NCBI GenBank assembly: GCA_903829855.1
Contig: CAIKRN010000084.1
Location: 1 to 5,880, forward strand
Direction of reading: 5' to 3'
Source of the DNA: an uncultured Opitutia bacterium
GTDB taxonomy: Bacteria; Verrucomicrobiota; Verrucomicrobiia; Opitutales; UBA953
DNA: 5,880 nt
In this document: piece by piece, positions 1-5,700 of the stretch
How the letters are laid out: every line of letters begins with the position of its first letter
Numbering within the stretch: position 1 is the stretch's first letter
The notes under the pieces: generated by a model
What the model saw: the letters and a program-made list of their open reading frames with translations, nothing else
Databases searched by the model: none
What the model was told of the DNA's origin: nothing
Translations under genes and position numbers: made by a program

Positions 1-234
1 CCAGCGCACGTTAACGTTCTTGGTGAAAACTTGGAACGGTGCAGCGATGAGCGGTGCACTCCCAGTGGCGGCGGCGAGGTAAGTGCTGGTCAGAAAATAT
101 TGCGCGGTAGGCGGGACGACCGCGGGCGCCGCGAACGGGGTGCGGTATTGCTGATCGACGGGCGGGATATGTGCTTCGACCGCGGCATGGAAGCCGAGGG
201 TGGTAAGCAATAGGGCGAAGGGCAGGGGGCGCAT
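1..234 (-). CDS. Exported protein of unknown function, N-terminal fragment (cut by window edge)
   Basis: I do not recognise this gene. The minus-strand frame is open from an ATG at 234 to the window edge, giving 78 residues with no stop. It begins MRPLPFALLLTTLGFHAAVE: a short basic start, a run of hydrophobic residues and small residues near 17-18, which is a typical Sec signal peptide with cleavage likely around residues 18-21. The mature part starts with a Pro/Ala-rich stretch (about residues 24-45) and continues into a mixed region ending TKNVNVRW, which may be the first strand of a folded domain. I chose this frame over an 83-codon overlapping frame starting at 262 because only this one encodes a signal peptide; the other is Arg/Pro/His-rich like a shadow frame. 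No Shine-Dalgarno sequence precedes the ATG. It lies 81 bp downstream of the aldo/keto reductase on the same strand, so co-transcription is possible but not shown. Function cannot be assigned from the fragment. Confidence 0.7.
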   Translation of the reverse strand, partial: MRPLPFALLLTTLGFHAAVEAHIPPVDQQYRTPFAAPAVVPPTAQYFLTSTYLAAATGSAPLIAAPFQVFTKNVNVRW

Positions 235-266
235 CGGAGTGATGACTGATATCATACTCCATCTGA

Positions 267-299
267 CCTTAAGGGAAGGTTAAGTGTCCTTCCTGTTTT
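267..299. terminator. Weak hairpin between reductase stop and exported-protein start (doubtful terminator)
   Basis: GGAAGG at 274-279 pairs with CCTTCC at 288-293 around an 8-nt loop, with a possible extra G-T pair. An alternative pairing uses CTTAA at 268-272 with TTAAG at 280-284. The T-run (296-299) follows the stem only when read on the plus strand, where no gene ends. On the minus strand, where the reductase ends at 316, no T-run follows. It may be only a weak attenuating structure, so confidence is low. Confidence 0.25.
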
Positions 300-315
300 C
301 GGGATAATCGCCTTC

Positions 316-1272
316 TTAACCGCGGATTTTCAGCAATTCCTCAATCCGGGCTAAGTCGTCTGGCTTGATCGTAAACTTTCCGCCGAAGACGGTTTCCTTG
401 ATCTGCCCAGGCTTGCGGGCGCCGACAATCGCTGCGGTCACGCGCGGCTGGCGCAGCGCCCAAGCGATGGCGAGTTCGGCGGAGTTACGGCCATAGCGAT
501 GGGCAATCTCGGCGAGGCCTTTCGTGAGCGCGATATTCTTGGCGAGTAGCGGCTCGTTGAACTGCGGATCAGCGCGACGATGGTCATCGGCCGGGAGGGC
601 GTCGGCCCATTCTTTCGTGACCTTGCCGCTCAGCAGGCCCTTCTGCATCGGGCTGTAGGAGATGATGCCGATGTCGTTGGCTTCGCAGTAGGGGAGCAGC
701 TCGGCTTCGATGCTGCGATTGAGCATGCTATAAGGCGGCTGCAGGAACGTGACGCGGTGGATGGGCTGAATGCGCTCGAGCTGGGCGACACTGAAGTTGC
801 TGACGCCAGCGTAGCGCACCTTGCCCTCCTTCACGAGCTCGGCGACGGCGGACCAGCCTTCCTCGATGTCTTCATCGGGCTGCGGCCAGTGAATTTGATA
901 CATGTCGATGACGTCGACCTGCAGGCGACGGAGGCTGTCTTCGCACTCCTGCTTCACGCTCGCACGCTTGAGGCGAGGGACAATCGTGCCATCAGCTTCC
1001 CAACACCGTTCGCACTTCGTGGAAATGATGGGCTTAACTTTGATTTCCTTGAGAGCGCGGCCGACGACTTCCTCGGAGCGGCCGAGCCCGTAGACTGCCG
1101 CGGTGTCGATCCAGTTGATGCCGACGGCCATCGCTTCATGGATGGTGCGGATGGAAAGGGCGTCGTCCTGTGCGCCCCAGCCGAACTTCCAGTCGCCGCC
1201 GCCGATGGCCCAAGTACCCAGGCCGACAGGCGTGAGATAGAGGGGCGAGTTGCCGAGTTTACGGGTCTTCAT
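316..1272 (-). CDS. Aldo/keto reductase, NADPH-dependent (AKR11/IolS-YhdN-like)
   Basis: This is a complete 318-residue (alpha/beta)8-barrel oxidoreductase, the usual length for the superfamily. The full catalytic tetrad is visible: Asp56 (NWIDTA), Tyr61 (VYG), Lys86 (STKCE) and His128 (QIHWPQP). Other signatures are GLGTW at 17-21, GRSEEVVGRAL at 64-74, GKVRYAGVSNFS at 150-161, SYSPMQKGLLSGK at 205-217, and the C-terminal cofactor segment AIVGARKPGQIKET at 281-294, whose Arg is typical of NADPH binding. Family knowledge predicts reversible reduction of aldehydes, ketones or sugars in the cytoplasm; no signal peptide is present. The substrate cannot be read from sequence. The general pattern resembles bacterial IolS/YhdN-type (AKR11) enzymes. 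The ATG at 1272 is the natural start because the barrel begins at once (MKTRKLGNS). No Shine-Dalgarno sequence is seen; the leader ends in a C-rich tract. A degenerate 12-bp tandem repeat occupies the DNA just upstream. Nothing appears truncated. Confidence 0.95.
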   Translation of the reverse strand: MKTRKLGNSPLYLTPVGLGTWAIGGGDWKFGWGAQDDALSIRTIHEAMAVGINWIDTAAVYGLGRSEEVVGRALKEIKVKPIISTKCERCWEADGTIVPRLKRASVKQECEDSLRRLQVDVIDMYQIHWPQPDEDIEEGWSAVAELVKEGKVRYAGVSNFSVAQLERIQPIHRVTFLQPPYSMLNRSIEAELLPYCEANDIGIISYSPMQKGLLSGKVTKEWADALPADDHRRADPQFNEPLLAKNIALTKGLAEIAHRYGRNSAELAIAWALRQPRVTAAIVGARKPGQIKETVFGGKFTIKPDDLARIEELLKIRG

Positions 1273-1280
1273 GGCGATGG

Positions 1281-1364
1281 GGGGAATTGAAGGGAGAATT
1301 GAGGGCTGAATCGAGGACTGAATGGAGGACTACGTTGAGGACGGAATGGATGTCTGCATCGATG
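1281..1364. repeat. Degenerate 12-bp tandem repeat, seven units, upstream of the aldo/keto reductase
   Basis: Seven consecutive 12-bp units start at 1281, 1293, 1305, 1317, 1329, 1341 and 1353. The plus-strand consensus is about RCTGAATNGAGG. Across all seven, position 7 (T), positions 9-10 (GA) and position 12 (G) are invariant, while position 8 varies freely. Examples are GCTGAATCGAGG at 1305 and ACTGAATGGAGG at 1317. A possible eighth unit after 1364 is too degraded to count. The array ends only 8 bp from the reductase ATG on the opposite strand, so it occupies that gene's leader and probably its core promoter. It could be an ageing slippage array or a set of repeated binding sites; sequence alone does not decide. 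Confidence 0.75.
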
Positions 1365-1421
1365 TCAGATGACGGAGGGCAGATTTCCCGCTACCCGAAC
1401 CTGAATCTGATCATAGGCCTT

Positions 1422-1451
1422 GGTGGGGACGGCTGTCCTCAGCCGTCCGTT
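1422..1451 (+). repeat. REP-like arm 1 (GGTGG plus 9-bp hairpin)
   Basis: GGTGG (1422-1426) is followed by the stem GGACGGCTG (1427-1435), loop TCCT (1436-1439) and the exact complement CAGCCGTCC (1440-1448), then GTT. No T-run follows, so it is not a typical terminator on the plus strand. Confidence 0.75.
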
Positions 1452-1459
1452 CGCGGAGA

Positions 1460-1473
1460 GAGGTGCGCACCTC
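1460..1473. repeat. Perfect 14-bp palindrome in the REPIN-like spacer
   Basis: GAGGTGCGCACCTC is its own reverse complement with no loop. It lies between the two REP-like arms, so the whole 109-bp element could fold into either three hairpins or one long hairpin. A two-fold protein-binding site is also possible. No function can be assigned. Confidence 0.6.
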
Positions 1474-1500
1474 GTGAGAGATCCTATCCTCGATCTGGTC

Positions 1501-1530
1501 AACGGCGGGTTGAGGACAACCCGCCCTACC
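1501..1530 (-). repeat. REP-like arm 2 (GGTAG plus 9-bp hairpin), inverted
   Basis: Read on the minus strand: GGTAG (1530-1526), stem GGCGGGTTG (1525-1517), loop TCCT, complement CAACCCGCC (1512-1504), then GTT. It shares the loop and flanks of arm 1 but differs in three stem pairs, all compensated. It sits directly downstream of the terminator of the minus-strand DUF6807 gene. Confidence 0.75.
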
Positions 1531-1560
1531 TAATAAACAAAAGGAGCCTTTCGGCTCCTT
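1531..1560 (-). terminator. Rho-independent terminator of the DUF6807 gene
   Basis: On the minus strand a perfect 8-bp stem, AAGGAGCC/GGCTCCTT (1560-1553 with 1548-1541), closes a GAAA tetraloop and is followed by a T-rich tail TTTTGTTTATTA. The stem begins 36 bp past the DUF6807 stop codon, and the orientation of the T-run assigns it to that gene. It should insulate the aldo/keto reductase from read-through. Confidence 0.85.
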
Positions 1561-1576
1561 CATCATTCCTGGCCCT

Positions 1577-1599
1577 GTGAGCGCGTTTTACGCGCTCAC
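1577..1599. other. Strong hairpin overlapping the DUF6807 stop codon
   Basis: GTGAGCGCGT (1577-1586) and ACGCGCTCAC (1590-1599) form a perfect 10-bp inverted repeat around a 3-nt TTT loop. On the minus-strand transcript it contains the TGA stop (1598-1596) of the DUF6807 gene and lies just before the terminator hairpin. With no adjacent T-run on the minus strand it is better read as a 3'-end stabilising structure or part of a tandem-hairpin terminator than as a terminator alone. Confidence 0.65.
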
Positions 1600-2633
1600 T
1601 TCACATCCTTCAGGAACTGCTGGTACTGGGCTTCGGTCTGCTCCGCGGTGAGCTTACCGGAGTGGATCAGGATGCGGAAGCGGAAGGTCTCCGACTTGCC
1701 CGCGGCGATGGTGAAATTGAGGGTAGTCTTGCCCTTGGTGAATTCCTTGGCGCCGAACGGATTGGCAGCGAAGAGGCCGTAGCCGCGGTTGTGCCAGTAG
1801 GTGGGGTAGGTGACGTTCTTTGGGTGGTCAAAGATGCCGACGCACACGTCTTCGCCTTTCACGTTACCGGAAAGGGTCATCCACTTGGCGCGCGTGCTCC
1901 AGCTATCCTTTTCGCCGACCTTGCCTTCGCTGCTCAGGTAGATGCCGTTGACGCCGGTGTTGTCGAGTTTCGCGACTTCGGTGGGCTTGCCGGCGGCGTC
2001 GGTGAAGATTTCCTTTTTGGTGGAGGGCTCTTCGAGCGCGCGCGTCACGCGGATGGCGATGGCGCCCTCCTTGGAGTCTTTGAAGACGGCGTCCTTATCC
2101 TGGGCCGTGAGAGTGATGATACGGTCGATGATGCGGAGGTCCTTGGAGGCGCGGAAGACGAGGGTCTCGTCCTGCTGGAGGACCTTGGACCCATCGTTCA
2201 TAATCCAATCCGAAGAGACTTCGAGGGTGGCCGCACCTTTGCCGCTGCTGATGGCCTTGATGCTCTTATGGCGGACAGCTCCGTAAGGGGTCTTACTGTC
2301 GCGGGTAAAGCCTTCGGGCGGGGAGTTCCAGAAATCGCAGTCATTGACGTTCCCGTAATTGAACCACGAAGAGATGTGATGGGGGTGGTCGGTGCGCTCG
2401 CCAGCGACTTTTTCCAGCGGGAATCCGCGAGTGAAGATGTTGCCTTCCGAGGTGCGTAGCGGGGAGAGCAGGGGCTTCTTCTGGTTCGACCAGTAGACGT
2501 AGGAAGTGAACGGCTTGCCGTCGACGAGGACGTCAATCTGCTGCTTGTCCTTTTGTTCGACGAGTTTCACTTCTTCGGCGAAAGAGCCGATGGTGCTGGC
2601 GAGGAGGGCGAAAAGGGTGAGGCGGAACTTCAT
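1596..2633 (-). CDS. Secreted DUF6807 (PmoA-like) family protein
   Basis: This 345-residue protein starts at the ATG at 2633, where residues 1-19 (MKFRLTLFALLASTIGSFA) form a clear Sec signal peptide before EEVKLVEQ. The frame is open to an ATG at 2729, but those 32 extra residues would bury the signal peptide and overlap the intergenic palindrome, so I reject that start. Family landmarks are TRGFPLE (68-74), the DHPHH motif (82-86) followed by SSWFNYG, the Trp/Gly-rich DFWNSPPEGF (100-109), and the C-terminal block ARWMTLSG...GIFDHPKNVTYPTYWHNRGYGLFAANPFG (248-294, partly variable). These match DUF6807 proteins, often annotated 'PmoA family' although unrelated to particulate methane monooxygenase subunit A. 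The family is a secreted beta-sandwich-like protein common in Planctomycetota, Verrucomicrobiota and Bacteroidota near sugar-catabolic genes; its reaction is not established. The conserved histidines suggest a metal or catalytic site (inference). It is divergent from the propeller/cytochrome gene. No Shine-Dalgarno sequence is seen; a strong terminator follows. Confidence 0.9.
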   Translation of the reverse strand: MKFRLTLFALLASTIGSFAEEVKLVEQKDKQQIDVLVDGKPFTSYVYWSNQKKPLLSPLRTSEGNIFTRGFPLEKVAGERTDHPHHISSWFNYGNVNDCDFWNSPPEGFTRDSKTPYGAVRHKSIKAISSGKGAATLEVSSDWIMNDGSKVLQQDETLVFRASKDLRIIDRIITLTAQDKDAVFKDSKEGAIAIRVTRALEEPSTKKEIFTDAAGKPTEVAKLDNTGVNGIYLSSEGKVGEKDSWSTRAKWMTLSGNVKGEDVCVGIFDHPKNVTYPTYWHNRGYGLFAANPFGAKEFTKGKTTLNFTIAAGKSETFRFRILIHSGKLTAEQTEAQYQQFLKDVK

Positions 2634-2712
2634 GGGGATATTGATTGGGACATACGCCCGCCCGTAAGGTTGCCAATCGGAAAGCCCCGGGAGGTCAAAA
2701 AGTCGCACTAAA

Positions 2713-2728
2713 TGGCGTTTAAACGCCA
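2713..2728. promoter_or_regulatory. Perfect 16-bp palindrome, candidate shared operator
   Basis: TGGCGTTTAAACGCCA is an uninterrupted perfect palindrome. It lies in the 146-bp region between two divergent genes: its centre is about 60 bp from the ATG at 2780 (plus strand) and about 87 bp from the ATG at 2633 (minus strand). With no loop it is a poor RNA hairpin and more like a site for a dimeric transcription factor. LacI-family operators have comparable size, but their usual central CG is absent here (the centre is TTTAAA), so the regulator family is unknown. I found no convincing -35/-10 pair on either side and no other strong element in 2634..2779. Confidence 0.55.
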
Positions 2729-2779
2729 ATGAATCTCCTTTCTAACGGCCTGCCGCTGGCCAATTATGCGGTCAACCCC

Positions 2780-5700
2780 ATGCGTTCGATTCTTTCGTTC
2801 ATCGTCTCCTTTGGCTTAGCTCAAGCCGCCGTGCCTCCCGGGCCGGTCGAGCACGTTGCCCCTTCCGCTTATAAGACGGGTCAGACCCCGGCCGAGGCGA
2901 TGAAGACGATGTCCCTTGCCCCAGGCTTCCAAGTCTCGTTGGTCGCGGCCGAGCCGAAGGTCGTCCAGCCAATCGCGATGTGCTTCGACGAGCGTGGCCG
3001 CCTCTGGGTCGTGGAAGGGATGTCCTACCCGAAGAAGCGTCCCGAGGGTACGGGTGTTGATCGCATCCTGATTATGGAGGACACGAAGCACGACGGATCC
3101 TATGATAAGGTCACGGTCTTTAAGGACGACCTGAACCTCGTGTCCGGCATCGAAGTCGGTCACGGCGGCGTCTGGGTCGGTGCGGCACCCGAACTTTTGT
3201 TCATTCCAAAGGACGCCAACGACAAGGCGGGTAAGCCAGTCGTCCTCCTCGACGGCTGGGGCTCGCACGACACGCATGAGACTTTGAACAGCTTTGTCTG
3301 GGGGCCCGACGGCTGGCTCTACGGTAATCACGGCGTCTTCACGCATTCCGTCGTCGGCCGCCCAGGTGCGCCCGACGAAAAGCGCGTGAAAATTAACGCG
3401 GGTGTTTGGCGCTTCCACCCGACCCGCCAGATCTTCGAGGTGTTCGCCGAAGGCACGAGTAATCCGTGGGGGCTTGATTTTGATGCCCACGGCGAATTCT
3501 TCAATACGGCCTGCGTGATTCCGCACCTTTACCACATTCTGCCCGGCGCCCGTTATCAGCGTCAGGCCGGCCAGCATTTCAATCCGTTCACCTACGACGA
3601 TATTAAGACGATTGCCGATCACGCCCACTATGCGGGCTCGCGCATCCACCAGCCAGTGGTCTCCAAGATCCCGGAGAGCACCGACAGCGTCGGCGGCGGG
3701 CACGCCCACTCCGGCCTGGCAATCTACAACGGCGACAATTTCCCCGCTGGTTATCAGGGTATGTTGATCTTCGGTAATCTCCATGGCCACCGCTTGGTCT
3801 CAGATCAAGTCGAGCCCGAAGGCAGCGGCTACGTCGGCCACCACGGCAACGATTTCCTGCGCAGTAACGATGCCCACTTCATTCCAGTCTCCCAGCGGGT
3901 CGGCCCGGATGGTGCCCTCTACTTGAGCGACTGGACCGATAAGCAGGTCTGCCATAATGGTAATACGGAAATCTGGGACCGCACCAACGGTCGCATCTAT
4001 CGGGTGAGCTACGGCAATCCGACTTCGCGTGCCCGCAACCTCTCGGCCTTGCCTGACCTCGAACTCGTCGGTCTCGCCCTTGATGACGCCAATGAATATT
4101 ACGTCCGCCAGGCCCGCAAGGTGCTCGCGGAGCGCGGCCTGTCCGGCACGAAGCTTGCCGCGGATGCGCTCGCTCAACTGCGTACCACGCTGACGTCTGC
4201 CGGCCCGGCGGTCCGCCGCTTGCGCGCCCTCTGGGTGCTGCAATCCGCCAACCTTTTGGACGACGCTACACTGGCGAAGGCGTTGAATGATGCCGAGCCG
4301 GCACTCCGCGCTTGGGCGGTGCGCCTGGTTGCCCAGCAGTGGACGGCTAACATACCGGCCTTGGCGAAACTCGCCCAGACGGAAGCGTCCCCGGTTGTTC
4401 GCCGCGAGCTTGCTTCCGCGCTTTCCGTCCTGCCGCTCACGGAGCGCGCCGCCATCGCCAAATCCTTGATCGCCGTCGCGGATGACGCGAAGGATCATAA
4501 CATTCCGCTGCTCATCTGGTATGGCATCGAGCCGCTCGTCGGGGCGGATGCCGATCAGGGTCTCGCCCTCGCGGACGTCTCCAAAATTGAGGTAGTCACG
4601 GATTATATCTACCGCCGTTTAGCGGGTGACGAAGTCGCCCGCGGTCGCGTGCTCGCCCTTGCCATCAAGTCGACGGACGCCGCCCGCCGGGCCAAGATCG
4701 TCAGTCGCGTGGTCGACGGCGTTCGCCAAGCGGGTGCGTTTAAGGCTCCCGCTGGCTGGTCCGAAATCGCTGCGACGCTCCGCCAGGACGCTTCGCCGGA
4801 GGCGATGGCCAATGTCAATGAACTCGACGCCCTCGCGGGCGACGTCGCCAGTCGGGCTTTTTACCGTGCCCAACTGGGCGACGTGAAGGCTTCCGTGCCC
4901 GCTCGCCAGCGTGCCCTTGCGGTGCTCGTGGCCTCCCGTGATCGTCTCGCCGCACCGGTGGCGGTGTCCGCCCTGAGTGAGAATCTCCCGGCCAACTTCC
5001 GTCGTCTGATTCTTCAATCGCTGGCCACCATTGGGGATGACCAATCTCCCGCGGGCGTGCTGGCAAAGTTCACCGGATTTTCTCCGACCGAAAAAGCGGA
5101 TGCCATTTCCTCGCTCTCGGCCACCGTCGCGGGCGGGCGAAGCCTGATGGAAGCGGCCGCCGCCGGCAGCATCGACCGTGTGCTGCTCGGTCCGATTGTG
5201 GTGCGCCAGCTAAAGTCCCTCGGCGACAAGACCGTGGATGGCTTGTTGGCCAAGGTCGTCGGAGTCGTTAATGTGACCAAGGCTGATTTCGCCAAGAACA
5301 AGGCGAAGTGGCAGGCGATTCTGAAACCGGATGTGCTCCGCAAGGCCGATTATAAGGCTGGCCGTGAGCTCTACGTCCAGTCGTGCGGGCTGTGCCACAC
5401 GTTCGGTTATATCGGCAATCAGGTTGGACCTGGTCTTGCGGGTTCGAATCTGGGCAAGCTCGATTACCTGCTCGATAACGTCCTCGATCCGAATGCGGTT
5501 ATCGGGAAGGGCTATGAACTGAATGTCTTTAAACTCAAGAACGGCACCACCGTCAGCGGCATCGTGCAGTTCGAGGATGCGCAGTCTTTCCGTGTGGTGC
5601 TGCCCGGCGGGAGTAAATTCACGATCTCCAAGGGGGAGGTCGAGAAGCGTGATATGCTCACCGTGTCGCTGATGCCCGAAGGCCTGCTCGATGCGCTTAC

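Larger units (their letters stand above)
1422..1530. repeat. REPIN-like element: two inverted REP-type palindromes
   Basis: Two 30-bp arms lie in inverted orientation (1422-1451 and complement of 1501-1530) around a 49-bp spacer. Read outside-in, each arm has a GGTRG pentamer, a perfect 9-bp stem with loop TCCT, and a trailing GTT. The arms match at 23 of 30 positions. Six of the seven differences form three compensatory pairs that keep the stems perfect (A-T/C-G, C-G/G-C, C-G/T-A), and the seventh is in the flanking pentamer. A short conserved 5' motif beside a palindrome, occurring as an inverted doublet of about 100 bp, is the layout of REPINs moved by RAYT (TnpA-REP) transposases in other bacteria. 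No RAYT gene and no clear target-site duplication are in the window. Mobility is inference; the structure is directly seen. Confidence 0.7.

Noticed and set aside
251..256. TATGAT on the minus strand as a -10 box for the exported-protein gene
   Set aside because: No acceptable -35 hexamer lies at 16-18 bp spacing, and a lone hexamer is expected by chance.
11..262. 83-codon minus-strand frame with ATG at 262
   Set aside because: It overlaps the signal-peptide-bearing frame starting at 234 and has an Arg/Pro/His-rich shadow composition.
580..1290. 236-codon plus-strand frame opposite the aldo/keto reductase
   Set aside because: It is antisense to a complete enzyme with an intact catalytic tetrad, and its translation has no recognisable domain.
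1380..1409. Inverted repeat CAGATT/AATCTG
   Set aside because: A six-base match with an 18-nt loop is within chance expectation.
1287..1580. 97-codon plus-strand frame across the non-coding region
   Set aside because: It runs through the tandem repeat, the REPIN-like arms and the terminator. The repeat period of 12 keeps the frame open, which explains its length.
1662..2459. 265-codon plus-strand frame opposite the DUF6807 gene
   Set aside because: It is a shadow of a well-supported gene; the Gly/Val/Ala/Asp-rich composition is typical of an antisense reading.
2643..2678. Inverted repeat GATTGG/CCAATC upstream of the DUF6807 start
   Set aside because: Six bases separated by 24 nt, with no extension or other copy, is likely chance.
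2653..2700. TTGACC (or TTGGCA with TATGTC) as a minus-strand promoter for the DUF6807 gene
   Set aside because: TTGACC has no -10 partner at normal spacing, and TATGTC is a poor -10 match.
2816..4498. Long minus-strand open frames (324 and 232 codons) opposite the propeller/cytochrome gene
   Set aside because: The plus strand encodes a recognisable family across the whole stretch. The antisense translations have no known motifs, and long antisense frames are expected in GC-rich codon use.
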